A stretch of 64,000 nt of DNA from positions 806,001 through 870,000 of the forward strand of contig JAPVLO010000045.1 of assembly GCA_027257055.1 (NCBI GenBank), written 5' to 3'. The first letter of the stretch is position 1, and every line of letters starts with the position of its first letter. Origin of the DNA: Cephalopachus bancanus (Eukaryota; Chordata; Mammalia; Primates; Tarsiidae). A program made the position numbers and the translations under genes. Shown piece by piece: positions 44,742 to 55,699 of this stretch. The notes under the pieces were generated by a model. It had not been told where the DNA came from, searched no databases, and saw only the letters and a list, made by a program, of their open reading frames with translations.

Positions 44742-45088
44742 TGGCCGGGAGCGGTGGGATTAAAAGCAATTTCATATGCTCCAAAGAGCAGCCTGTAATC
44801 CCAGCACTTTGTGAGACTGAGGCGAGAGGATTGCCTGAGCCCGGAGGTCCAAGACAGTCTGGGCAACTTTGATGAGACCTCATCTCTACAAAAAATCACA
44901 AAAACTAACTGGGCTTGGTGGTGTGCATCTGTAGTTCCATCTACTTGCAAGGCCGAGGCGGAGGGATCGCCAGAGTCCAGCAGGCCGACGCTGGGGTGGC
45001 CGTGAGCGTGTGTGCCACTGCACTCCAGTCTGGGCAAAGGAGTGAGACTTCGACTCAAAAACAAAATACAAAAAACAAAAACAAAAGA
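44742..45088 (+). repeat. Alu dimer with a 26-bp foreign insert near its start
   Basis: GGCCGGGAGCGGTGGG starts the Alu; then a segment (44762-44787) unrelated to Alu is followed by CAGCCTGTAATCCCAGCAC and a normal body to the A-rich tail. The insert matches 44170-44195 with one mismatch. Confidence 0.88.
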
Positions 45089-45227
45089 TATAGTCAGAAA
45101 ACAAGAGAGTTCCTAGAAATTAAACTTATAATAGCAGAAATGGAAAGTCAAATGAAATGTTTGACAGATGAAGCTCAGGAAATCTTCCAGAAAGTAGAAC
45201 AAAACAAAATAAAATGTAAAAGAAAAT

Positions 45228-45446
45228 TAGCTGGGCACGATGGCTGAAGCCTGTAATCCCAGCACTTTGGGAGGTTGAGGGGTTTGAGACCAGCCAGGGC
45301 AATTTAGTGAGACCTCCTCTCTACAAAAAAAAAATTATCTGGGAATGTAGAGTGTGCCTGTGGTTCCAGCTACTTGGAAGGCCGAGTGGGAAGGATTGCC
45401 TGAGCCCAGCAGATCGAAGCTTTGGTTGCCTTGAGCATGCCACTGA
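45228..45446 (+). repeat. Alu, ending in a GA-rich tract
   Basis: AGCTGGGCACGATGGCTGAAGCC to GAGCATGCCACTGAG; its 3' end runs into (GAGAG)n. Confidence 0.88.
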
Positions 45447-45535
45447 GAGAGAGAGGGAGAGAGGGAACGAGAGAGGAAGAGAGGGAGAGAGGGAAAGAAA
45501 GAGGGAAAGGAAAAGGAAAGGAAGAAAATTAGAAG
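45446..45535 (+). repeat. GA/GGAA-rich simple sequence
   Basis: GAGAGAGAGGGAGAGAGGG... and AAAGGAAAAGGAAAGGAAG over about 90 bases, placed where the Alu tail should be. Confidence 0.9.
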
Positions 45536-45719
45536 AAAAGTCCAGGAGGTCCAGTGTCTGAAATCAGAATATTCAGAATGAGAGTAGAAAAAACAGAGAG
45601 AAAAATCTTCAAAGGAATAATTATTAAAAGAAATTATTCCCCAAGGTTGAAAGGACATGAGTTTCTAGATTGCAAAGGTCCAAAAAGCGATCGACATAAA
45701 AGATGACAATGAAATAACC

Positions 45720-46117
45720 TGTTAAATTAAGTTTAGCCTAAAGCTGACTTCTTACATAGTTTAAGTTCAGCCTAGAGGTTTCTCAGCAAGCTTTCACATA
45801 GTGAACTGTAACCTCATGAGATGTGTAGATTATAACCTACCATGTGCCAATCACCAAGTTTCAGCTAATCAAGAGCTGCTAACTGTCCAAACTGAGTTCA
45901 GATAAGATAAACCCTGAGCTGTGACCAAGCTGACTGTTTCTGTACCTCATTTCCACTTTCTGTATGTTACTTTCCTTTTTCTGTCTGTAAATATTCCACT
46001 ACCTAGCTCCACTGGAATCCCTCTGAGCTTATTCTGGTTCAGAGGCTGCCCGATTCATGACTGTTGTTTGCTCAATTAAATGTTAAATTTGATTTGTTGA
46101 AGGCTTTTCTTTTAACA
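45720..46117 (+). mobile_element. Solo LTR of another ERV family (about 398 bp)
   Basis: Starts TGTTAAATTAAGTTTAGCC and ends TTTTAACA; the two ends form a perfect 7-bp inverted repeat (TGTTAAA / TTTAACA), as retroviral LTRs do. ATTAAA near 46076 could be its poly(A) signal. It splits an L1 fragment. No clear target duplication was seen; the family was not identified. Confidence 0.75.
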
Positions 46118-46378
46118 ACTTCTAGACACATCACTGTAAAATTAAGAAAAATGAGGAGTAGGGAGAAACATTCTAACAACTTCAAGAGAGTAAAAAACCA
46201 AGTTACACATAGAAGATTAACCAATCAAAGGGCACTATGAGTTTTAGAGACTGGAAGAGTGCAGGGCTCACCACACCAAGTGCCCCAACTGTAAGATTTT
46301 GACCTCACTAATTCCCTTTTCTGACTACAAACTCTACTTCCCCACTTTGAAGGTTTTCATCTTCTTTGTAATATTTTA

Positions 46379-46705
46379 CTTATTTGTTTGTTTGTTTATT
46401 GGAGTTGAATCTTATTTATTTATTGGAATCGGAGTCTCACTCTGTCACTCAGGCTGGAGTGCAGTGGCACGCTCATAGCCACCACAGCATCGATCTGCTG
46501 GTCTCAGGTGATTCTTCTGCCTCAGCCTTCCAAATAGCTGGAACTACAGGTGCATGCCACCATGCCCAGCTGATTTTTTAATTTATTGTAGAGACTAGGT
46601 CTCGCCATGTTGTTCAGGCTGGTCTCGAACCCCTGAGCTCAGGCAATCCTCTTGCCTCCGCCTCCCAAAGAGCTGAGATTACAGGAGTGAGCCTCCATGC
46701 AGGCT
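46379..46705 (-). repeat. Alu dimer, antisense
   Basis: TTTG/TTTA-rich tail, then GGAGTCTCACTCTGTCACTC to CCTCCATGCAGG. Perfect target duplication CTTTGTAATATTTTA (46364-46378 and 46706-46720). Confidence 0.94.
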
Positions 46706-46811
46706 CTTTGTAATATTTTAATTCATTAATCCCCTCATTAATTTATTTGCCTTTCTCTTTGCTCTACTCATGCACATCCAGGAATGATTGCTGCATTTAA
46801 AGGCAGCAATA

Positions 46812-47106
46812 GACTGGGTGTGGTGACTCAGCCTGTAATCCCAGCAATTTGGGAGGCTGAGGCAAGAGGATTGCCTAAACCCAGGGGTTCAAGACGAGCC
46901 TGGGCAACTTGATGAGACCTTCTCTCTGCAGTAAATCACAAAAACTAGCCATGCGTGGTGGCACGTATCTGTAGTTCCAGCCTCAGCAGAAGGATCGCCT
47001 GAGCCCAGCAGGTTGAGGCTGCGGGGTCTGTGAGTGTGCCACTGCACTCCAGTCAGGGCAACAAAAGTGAGACTCCAACTCAAAAAAGAAAAGAAAAAGA
47101 AAAAAT
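46812..47106 (+). repeat. Alu dimer
   Basis: GACTGGGTGTGGTGACTCAGCC to an AAAAGAAAAAG tail. AAAGGCAGCAATA / AAAGACAGCAATA flank it (one mismatch). Directly behind at 47130-47225 lies another Alu 3' piece (CATTGAGCCATGATGGTGCC to AAAAAAAG). Confidence 0.92.
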
Positions 47107-47129
47107 AAAGACAGCAATAAAAGGAAGAG

Positions 47130-47225
47130 GTTAACAGGAGGACGCATCTACATTGAGCCATGATGGTGCCACTGCACTCCAGCCTGGGCAGCAGAGTGAG
47201 ACTCCAACATTTAAACAACAAAAAA
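47130..47225 (+). repeat. Alu 3'-end fragment
   Basis: Last about 95 bases of an Alu with an A-rich tail; 5' part absent. Confidence 0.82.
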
Positions 47226-47227
47226 AG

Positions 47228-47700
47228 TAGGAATTAAGAGTGTGGGCTCTGATGTCAAATTACCAGGGTTAGAATCATGATCTGAAGGTGACTTTAGAAA
47301 GTCACCCATACTTTCTTTTTTTTTTTTTTTTGAGTTGTAGTCTCACTCTGTTGCCCAGACTGGAGTGCAGTGGTTGCTTCCGGCCACCGCAGCCTTGACC
47401 TGCTGGGCTCCGGCAATCCTTCTGCCTCAGCCTTCCAAGTAGCTGGAACTACAGGCGCGTGCTACCACACCCGGCTAATGTTTTCTGATTTATTGTAGAG
47501 ATGAGGTCTCGCCAAGTTGCCCAGGCGGGTCTCGAACCCGCAGGCTCAGGCAATCCACTCACCTCAGCCTTCCAAAGTGCTGGGATTACAGGCTGAGCCA
47601 CCGAACCTGGCCACCCATACTTTCTAAGCCTTGGTTATCTCATCTGCAAATTAAAGGTGATGATAATGGACCCAATTTAGGATCAAATGAGATGTATGCT
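47228..47700. repeat. MIR SINE interrupted by a young Alu
   Basis: AGAGTGTGGGCTCTGATGTC ... (Alu 47317-47611) ... TTGGTTATCTCATCTGCAAATTAAAGG is one MIR split in two. Confidence 0.78.
47317..47611 (-). repeat. Alu dimer, antisense, young type
   Basis: T-run and GAGTTGTAGTCTCACTCTGTTG to CCGAACCTGGC. Perfect target duplication CACCCATACTTTCT (47303-47316 and 47612-47625) in a MIR. Confidence 0.96.
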
Positions 47701-49020
47701 TGACATATTTAAATTGTAACCACAGGACCAGTCCAAACTTGGACTTTTATGTTGATAACAAAATGTGCAATGACCTTGCTTTTAGGTATAACAAAGTCAA
47801 ACACTGCAAGTGCTGTAGCCCAAGCTTGCCCAATAGAAAAACCTTTGACCTCTAACAATACCCAAAACCAACAAATCCTCCCCTTAAAACCAAGAAGACA
47901 AGGACATGACCAAAGCCTGAACATGGATTTTTTAAAAAGTCAGCAGTCCTTTGACCTGAAAGATCCAGAGCTAAAATCAGCCTCAACATATCTTTCCATA
48001 ATTGGTTAAATTTAAAGCTCTTTAATCAGGCCCTTCTAAGCCAACATTCCTAAATCCTTTTCTTCATCCTCTGAGCCCATAAATTTGTCCCATACCCCAA
48101 ATCAGGAAGACAGATTTGAGGACTAAACCCTGACACTTTTTTTCTCTCTTGCCAAAGTCCTACCTAAGAAGCTTACGGAGATAGTTTTTTATTAACCCTA
48201 TATAATGTGGGTTACTTTCCAACCTGACTCTGGCATAACATCACATAACAGATAAAAGAGGAAATAAAAAAATCTATTTTCTCTCAGGGCTGCCATCAAT
48301 GAGTCTTCTCTACATATCAAGAAGCTTGGCTGGGCGCTGTGGCTCACGTCTTTAATGCCACTGCTTGGGGAGGCCAAAGTGAGAGGATTGCTTGAGTCCA
48401 GGAGTTTGAGACCAGCCTAAACAACAGAGTTAGAGCTCATCTATACTTTTTTTTTTTTTTTAAATTGGGGTAACCCCTTCAGGTCTCCTCCCACTGTGGG
48501 AGCTCTTCTGTCCTCTCGATAAATCCTGCTTTAAAAAAAAAATTAAATAAAAAAAAAACATGAAACTTCACCTCCTCATAATTTCTCAAGCTTCCGCCTT
48601 ATCTCAGTGCAGCATTTCCTTTACTGATTTCAGAATTCCTTAGATAGAGCAAATCATTGAATCCACCTATGACCTGCAAGTCTTGAGCCCCTCCTTGAAG
48701 ATGTTCTGCCTTCCTAGGCCAAACCAATGTAAACCTTACATGTATTGATTTATGGTTTTTGCAACTTCTGGCTTCCCAAGAGGTACGTAACCAAACTGAA
48801 ATTCAATCACCTTGAGCACATATTCTCAGGACAGCAACTTGGGATAGTGTTATGGGCTGAGGTCACTCACATTTGCCTCAGAATAAACCTTTGTAAACAT
48901 TTTGCAGAGTGTGGCATCTTTTATCAATATATTTGAATCCACTCCTGTCTCCTTGCTGATCAGTTTTGCAAATAAAGCGTGTTTTTTTTTTTTCTCAAAC
49001 GCTGGTGCCACATAGTATTT
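47700..49020 (+). other. LTR-like sequence, family 'A-B', first copy
   Basis: Two landmarks, 48188-48290 (TTACTTTCCAACCTGACTCTGGCATAACATCAC) and 48867-48990 (CACATTTGCCTCAGAATAAACC...GCAAATAAAGC), occur again in the same order at about 50.03-50.11 and 50.51-50.63 kb. AATAAA signals and the U5-like tail to 49.02 kb suggest a retroviral LTR or end of an ERV. A left Alu monomer (48333-48450) sits between them. Borders and family were not resolved. Confidence 0.5.
48333..48450 (+). repeat. Alu left-monomer fragment
   Basis: GGCTGGGCGCTGTGGCTCACG to GTTAGAGCTCATC, followed by a T-run; no right monomer. Confidence 0.85.
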
Positions 49021-49985
49021 GCTCCCATGCATGCACTGAGAAGTGAGCTCATTTGCTCAATTACAAAAGCAAGCAATTAATATCAATAATTGCAATTACT
49101 ACTCACGGCCCTAGCTTTCATCATGTTAAGTGATTCCTAAAACTTTAATTTCTACCTTAAATTGTTTTTCTGTAATCTATTCAATAAGTTTCCTTTAGAA
49201 GCTTTTATCTGCCCCAAGTATTTTCCTTTAATATCACAATAATCCACTCAACCACCCAAATCAGAAACCTGGGGGTTACCCCGATGCTGCTGCTTTACTT
49301 CTGATAAATAAAAATAAAATTTAATCCTCCAACTGGTTGAATAGACCTCCTCTTGGCCAAGTGAATGCCAGAGCAACTTTGGAAGTTGAGTTCACAGCCA
49401 TGAAGGGATGGGAAGTGGGACATGCCACATTATTCTCCCTCCCTTGCTAACAGACTTTCTTCCCTAAGGGCTAAACAGAAACTAGTTTTTTCAAAAGCTT
49501 ACTAGCTTATGCCTGGCATCTGCTTCCTCTATTTCCTTTTTCTCCAAATGTTCACATTACTTTACATAAAATGTAGATTCACTGGGCACTAAAAACGCTC
49601 ACAAGTGTGCAATTATTCCTCTCCCTGCTGCCACCCTTTTGAAAGGAAAATGTATAAATACTAAACCTCCCAAGAACCTCCTTGGAAAAACCAGCCCAAG
49701 ATGTGTCTGTGACTCGTGTTTTTCCTGGGTGTGCCCTCAAGCTGTCTCAATAAACCTCGATGATCTGAGACTTATGGCTCAGTCAGTTGTTTTGGCGGAC
49801 ACTTCTTTTGTCCAAGTCTTTATATGTTCACAATTTTTTCTCCTAACTAGCTCTTTTATTCATCCTCATGTAAACCAAAAATAAAATCCTAATCCCCCCT
49901 AGTCTGAAAAACTAAATTTTAGTCTTGACAGGAAAGGGGTGGGACATATCTCTTTATACTCCCTCTCTTTTGGAGTTTAGGTACA
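49021..49985. other. Intergenic with an LTR-like end
   Basis: GTGCCCTCAAGCTGTCTCAATAAACCTCGATG (49.73-49.76 kb) with TTATGGCTCAGTCAGTTG after it looks like the R-U5 part of another LTR. The 81-codon frame over it (49639-49884) is not protein-like. The rest is unassigned. Confidence 0.4.
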
Positions 49986-50141
49986 ACTGACCAGCATTAA
50001 TATTAAAATGAAGTTATAAGACTGATAAAACAGACTCTGGCAATAAGATACCAAATTCCAAGCTGACTCTGATAAAGCATCACATGACATAGCAAACGCT
50101 GAAGAGAATAAAAATGTTTTACTCTGAAATATAATTCCTTT

Positions 50142-50348
50142 TTTTTTTTGAGTTGGAGTCTCACTCTTTCACCCAAGCTGGAGTGCAGTAGCATGCTCTT
50201 GGCCACCACAGCCTCAACCTGCTGGGCTCAGGTGACCCTTCCGCCTCAGACTTCCAAATAGCTGGAACTACAGGCATGCACCACCACGCCCGGCTAATTT
50301 TTTTTATTTATTGTAGAGACGAGGTCTCACCAAGTTACCTAGGCTGAA
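50142..50348 (-). repeat. Alu, antisense, lacking most of its left monomer
   Basis: TTTTTTTTTTGAGTTGGAGTCTC to CCAAGTTACCTAGGCTG. Directly follows LTR-like sequence (49990-50130). Confidence 0.9.
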
Positions 50349-50365
50349 TATTTCTTTTCTTTTCT

Positions 50366-50766
50366 TTTTTTTTTTTTGAGTTGAAGTCTCACTCTGTTGC
50401 CCAGGCTGGAGTGCAGTGGAACGCTCATGGCCACCTCCCTACCTGCTGGGTTCAGGTGATCCCTCTGCTTCAGCCTTCCAAGTAGCTGGAACTACAGGCA
50501 TGTGCTGTACATTTGCCTCAGAATAAACCTTTGCAAACATTTAGCAGAGTGTGACATCTTTTGTCAATATATTTGAGTCTACCCCCTGTCTCCTTGCTGA
50601 TCAGTTTTGCAAATAAAGCTTTTTTTTGCTCGGCAAGTTTTTTGATTTATTGTAGAGATGAGTTCTCACCAACTTGCCCAGGATGGTCTTGAACCCCTGG
50701 GCTCAGGCAACTCTCACATTGGCTTTCCAGAGGGCTAGGATTATAGATATGAGCCACCGGGCCCTG
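50366..50766 (-). repeat. Alu dimer, antisense, with an embedded LTR piece
   Basis: Right monomer 50376-50507, left monomer 50632-50766 (CGGCAAGTTTTTTGATTTATTG to CCGGGCCCTGCC). Only a few Alu bases are missing at the junction. Between them is a 124-base segment similar to 48867-48990. Confidence 0.88.
50508..50631 (+). other. LTR 3' piece lying inside an Alu
   Basis: TACATTTGCCTCAGAATAAACC to GCAAATAAAGC plus T-run. By eye it differs from 48867-48990 at roughly 8-10 positions. No A tail and no clear target duplication. Confidence 0.75.
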
Positions 50767-50777
50767 CCAAGGCTACA

Positions 50778-51404
<627 letters not shown>

Positions 51405-51603
51405 CTCCAGGATATTTTAAAAAATGCAAAGTTGGTTATGTTCCCTAGCTGTGTTCCTTACTAGTTTACAAAAATGAATATCTCAGCCTTAAAATGTATT
51501 TTAATATCTCTCTCTCAACCTTAAGCCTTGAAACATGCTTTAGAAACTTATTTTCACCATGCACCTTTATCTGAGTATATGCTTGCTTAGAAATCCCCAA
51601 ATC

Positions 51604-51746
51604 TGGCACGTGTCTATAGTTCTAGCTCCTTGGAAGGATGAAGCGGAAGGATAACCTGAGACTAGCAGGTCGAGGCTGCAGTGGTCATGAGTGCACTCCA
51701 GCCTGGACAACAGAGACTCCAACTCAAAAAGAAAAGAAAAAAAGAA
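51604..51746 (+). repeat. Alu right-monomer insertion (5'-truncated)
   Basis: CTGGCACGTGTCTATAGTTC to AAAAGAAAAGAAAAAAAG. AGAAATCCCCAAATC before and AGAAATCTCCAAATC after are the target duplication. Confidence 0.9.
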
Positions 51747-51762
51747 ATAGAAATCTCCAAAT

Positions 51763-51955
51763 CCCAGGGGTTAAACTTAAAACACCTTGATTGCAGGACC
51801 CTCCCACTTGTGGGGGAGTCAGGAGATGGTTGATTCTTGACCTGACTACAGCTGAGATAACACAAACCAGACCTCTGAGAGCACCACCACACAAGATAAC
51901 ATCAAGACACACAATGTGCCACCTCCAAATGTTTCCCATACCAATTTTGCCTTTT
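51763..51955. other. LTR-like remnant
   Basis: GCAGGACCCTCCCACTTGTGGGGG... with CCTGACTACAGCTGAGATAAC resembles LTR sequence; no borders can be set. Confidence 0.3.
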
Positions 51956-51957
51956 TA

Positions 51958-52260
51958 TTATTTATTTATTTATTTGGAGTCTCACTCTGTTGCTCAGGCT
52001 GGAGGGCAGTGGCATGATAACGGCCATGCTGGGCTCGACCTGCTGGGCTCAAGCATTCCTTCCACCTCAACCTTCCAAGTAGCCATAATCATGTCACTGC
52101 ACTCCAGCCTGTGTGACAGAGTGAGACCCCAGCTAAAAAAAAAAAAAATGAGGTCTCGCCAAGTTGCCTGGGCTGGTCTCGAACCCCTTGTCTCAGGCAA
52201 TCCTCTTGTCTCAGCCTCCTAAAGTGCTGGGATTACAGGCATAAACCACTGTGCCCAGCC
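51958..52260 (-). repeat. Alu dimer, antisense, with an inverted Alu-tail patch
   Basis: TTTATTTATTTATTTGGAGTCTC to CACTGTGCCCAGCC. At 52083-52147 about 60 bases of the host are replaced by a sense Alu 3' end (CACTGCACTCCAGCCTGTGTG) plus A14. Confidence 0.88.
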
Positions 52261-52488
52261 TCTGTTTTCCTTTAAAAAGGGGTGGCAGAAAGAGCAATGA
52301 TTATGTATTTGTGAGTCTTTTGTTAGTGTCTGGGGAATCTATACTTCACATATGATACAGTGAACATTTGGAGAAAAAGGGACTAGAGAAATAGAGAAAG
52401 CAGATGTCTCAGGGAGGATGAAGGAAGAATTAATCTCATCTTGTCTTTTTTCTGTATCTGAAAAGGCAAATTAGTAATCCACATGATC

Positions 52489-52735
52489 AGTCTCACTCTG
52501 TCACCCAGGCTAGAAAGCAGTGGCACGCTCATGGCTGCCGCCCTCAACCTGCTGGGCTTAGGTGATCCTTCCACCTCAGCCTTCCAAGTACAGGTGCGTG
52601 CCACCATACCCAACTAATTTTTTGATTTAGTGTAGAGACGAGGTCTCCCAAGTTGCCCAGACTGGTCTCGAGCCTCTGGGCTCAGGCAATCCTGTCACTT
52701 CCACCTTTCAAAATGCTGGTGATACAGAGACCCAC
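52489..52735 (-). repeat. Alu, antisense, without T tail
   Basis: CAGTCTCACTCTGTCACCCAGG to AAATGCTGGTGATACAG; several small deletions. Confidence 0.87.
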
Positions 52736-52872
52736 TAATGTCCCTCCATATTGCCTAGAGAAGGGCATGGCAGGGACTCAAGCACTCCTGTAAATTCCTG
52801 AGCACATTACTGAGAGACTGAGAGTCCCCTTGTCTTCTATATACTCTCAGTAAGTAGCTTCAGGGGATTCTT

Positions 52873-52931
52873 TTTTTTTTTTTTTTTTTTGGAGTCTCAC
52901 TCTGTCGCCCAGACTGGAGTGCAACTCCGGC
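52873..52931 (-). repeat. Minimal Alu insertion (tail plus about 40 bases)
   Basis: T-run followed by GGAGTCTCACTCTGTCGCC and GTGCAACTCCGG. Perfect target duplication GGGGATTCTT (52863-52872 and 52932-52941). A complete retroposition event of under 60 bases. Confidence 0.9.
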
Positions 52932-52941
52932 GGGGATTCTT

Positions 52942-53360
52942 GACATCCCAGCAGACTATGCCCAAAGATGTAAATCCCTATTTGCTCCCTGTCTTTGAAC
53001 TATATAGTATCAATATAATCATAAGTTGTGATTTGCATAACTTTTGCAATGCATGATGTCTTAGGCCTTGTAAACTTTCTTTACTCTAAATGTCACTATC
53101 TAAATGTAAAATAAAGTTGTAACTTAATCTGTACAATGCTCTGCTGGTCACGTGGCTAATGTATAGGTACCTACAACTCTGGACTATAAAAGTGAACTGT
53201 AAAAGCCTGGAGGTTGAGCACAACCATTTAGAAAGTCCTTGAATCCAGCTCTGCTCCCTGGATCTGAACTCAGATATCAACTTCTTTCTACCAGTTCCCT
53301 ACCCCTTTGATTTATTGATGTCAAGGGGAGCAGCTGAGCATTATTTGGACCATAACACTG
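52942..53360 (+). other. LTR-like sequence
   Basis: A TATA-like GGACTATAAAAGTG (about 53190) followed 100 bases later by LTR-like CTACCCCTTTGATTTATTG suggests part of an LTR. No TG...CA borders were found. Confidence 0.35.
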
Positions 53361-53417
53361 GAATTACACGTGTGAGCCACTACACCTGGTAATGTGGAGT
53401 CTTTTGAAAGGGCTTGC

Positions 53418-53715
53418 AGCCGGGCTCAGTGGCTCAGCCTGTAATCCCGCGCCTTTGGGAAGCTGAGGTGAGTGGATTGCCTGAGCCCGCGGGTTCGAGA
53501 CCCGCCTGGGCAACTTGGCGAGACCTCATCTCTACAATAAATCAAAATTAGCTGGGTATGGTAGCGCGCGCCTGTAGTTCCAGATACTCGGAAAGCTGAG
53601 GCGGAAGGATCGCCGGATGCCCCGCAGGTCGAGGCTGTGGTGGCCGGGAGCGGCCACTGCACTCCAGTCTGAGTGACAGAGTGAGACTCCAACTCAAAAA
53701 AAAAAAAAAAAAAAA
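53418..53715 (+). repeat. Alu dimer, young type
   Basis: AGCCGGGCTCAGTGGCTCAGCC to CAACTCAAAAA. Perfect target duplication GAAAGGGCTTGC (53406-53417 and 53716-53727). Its left arm has the self-complementary B box. Confidence 0.96.
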
Positions 53716-53727
53716 GAAAGGGCTTGC

Positions 53728-54115
53728 TTCTGCTTAGCCTTCAGGAAAAATGGCAATAAGACTGGCTATGAACTCAGCTTCCAAGTTTTCTCTGCGGTCG
53801 TCTTGGCTGAGAGGGCAGTCCATTTAGTCAGTTGGGGACTTAGAATTTTGTTTTTATTTCTCAGTTGTTGAAAAGACTTAAGGTTAATGCTGCCAAATGC
53901 TTAGCACAGTGTAGTGTGGGGCACAAAAAAGACCATCATGAATGGGAGCTCTTTTATTGCCGCGTAAACATTATTTCCCTAATTCCTTTTACAGAACATG
54001 TATTACAATATGTACTTTATCAAGAAACACTAGAATGAAAACTCAACCCTAGAAAGCTTTTGCAGATTAATGCCAACTATACTGACCACAACCTTTTTTG
54101 AGTCTCCATTAGCAT
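53728..54115. other. Intergenic, nothing recognised
   Basis: No repeat or frame I can name. Confidence 0.4.
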
Positions 54116-54120
54116 TTATT

Positions 54121-54408
54121 TGTGTATTTATTTATTTATTTATTGGAGTCTCACTCTGTAGCCTAGGTTGGAGTGTAGTGGCATGCTCATGGCTACCACA
54201 ACCTTGATCTGTTGGGCTCAGGTGATCCTTCTGCTTCAGCCTTCCAAGTAGCTGGAACTCCAGATGTGCACCACCATGCCCAGCTAATTTTTTGACTTAT
54301 TGTAGAGACAATGTCTTGTCAAGTTCCCCAGACTGGTCTCAAACTCTTGGGCTCAAGCAATCCTCTCACCACTGCCTCCCAAAATGCTGGGATTACAAGT
54401 GTGAGCCT
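54121..54408 (-). repeat. Alu dimer, antisense
   Basis: TTTATTTATTTATTTATTGGAGTCTC to CAAGTGTGAGCC. CTCCATTAGCATTTA / CTCCATTAACACTTA flank it. Confidence 0.92.
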
Positions 54409-55695
54409 CCATTAACACTTATATGATCACATGTTTTTTGAAAAATATATTCAGATAAGTGAATTCCACTTCAAATCATGCACTCCAACAACACAGGAAT
54501 TACTCAAAACATTTTTTTTTTTTAGTAGTCCTCTTTAAGGAACAGCTTTCAGAACGTACATACATCTCTTGTATCACAGATATAGTGACTGGGTAAATGC
54601 TGGTCCTTTGGGAGGTCACATGAGAAAAACTAGGCCTAATAATGGCTTATGGTTACAGTTATCTAACTTCCTTACATGTATTTTCTGCACACATTTAGAC
54701 TATGTATTATAAGTGTGTGTGTATTCCTTAATAGTGACAAATGATCTTTTTTTTCCCCCAGAAAGCCCAAAGTCATCTCAAATTAGTACTTATGAATAAG
54801 GTCACTTAAAAATATGCCAGATGATTTTATTGAAGGGAAGGGGAAGAAGAGACAAAATACAACAATCAAATAAAATACAACAAAAACAGAAATGAGGATT
54901 AAATATTAAGAAGTTTTTCTCTTATGATTCATAATTGGCTACAAAGGTAATACTAGAATGTTTTGCAGCTGTTTTCAAGGGTGCCTACTTTAAAAGCCAT
55001 CATGTATGTGTAAATTTGATTAAAAAAAAAAATTAGGTTCCTCCTCAGTCCTGCCAGAAGAGACAGCCCACAGGGAGCTATATGCACAATTTCTGCTTGC
55101 ATGCCACAGCCAAAGTACACTGAAAGGAGAACAAAGTCCAAATCACATCCACTGAAGCGAGCAGAAACTGGGTCACCCATGTCACACATGCATCCACGTT
55201 TTTCATTATCAGTATAAGCATCTCCACAAAACTGAAATCTTAACATGTACATAAGATTAACACTGAGTAATTACAAGTGCTTACTTATAAAAAAATAGGT
55301 TATTTCTTTATTCACAAGTAGTGTAAAGATGATCTCATTTTATATATATGTCAACTAAAGTAAAAGTCAGGCTTTTAGAGGATAAAAGTTAATTTTATTC
55401 AGGGTCTTACTGAGGATTGCAACCCAAGAGAATCACTCAGAGAGTTATGTCAGACTGCTCTAAAGCAGTGTTTCAGCCCATAGCTTATACTTCAGAGAGT
55501 GGAGGTTCTGCATGTGCTGAGAAGTTACATTAAACATGCTCAAAAGTTATATTAGAGCAAAATCTCACTGAAGTTTAGGTATGAGAGGACGTCTGGTTCT
55601 AGATTGTAGAGGCATAATCATTAACCCTGTCAGACATTATCTTATGTATTGGAAGAGGCCATGGCTAAGGTCTTTGAAATCTTCTTCCTATTTAT
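54409..55695. other. Intergenic, nothing firmly recognised
   Basis: AT-rich. A - strand frame of 99 codons (54953-55252) ends in a Phe-rich stretch from an A-run and matches nothing I know. 55.37-55.60 kb resembles an old LTR or MaLR piece, but not enough to name. Confidence 0.4.
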
Positions 55696-55699
55696 TTAT

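Larger units (their letters stand above)
45091..46240 (+). mobile_element. Old LINE-1 ORF1-region fragment, split by Alu, GA repeat and LTR
   Basis: Pieces such as CCTAGAAATTAAACTTATAATAGCAGAAATGG (45.11 kb), CCAGAAAGTAGAACAAAA (45.19), GTCCAGGAGGTCCAG (45.54), GGACATGAGTTTCTAGATTG (45.65) and ACACATCACTGTAAAATTAAG (46.13) follow LINE-1 ORF1 (+ strand) in order. Between them sit an Alu (45228-45450), a GA-rich tract and a solo LTR (45720-46117). No open frame. Confidence 0.72.
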
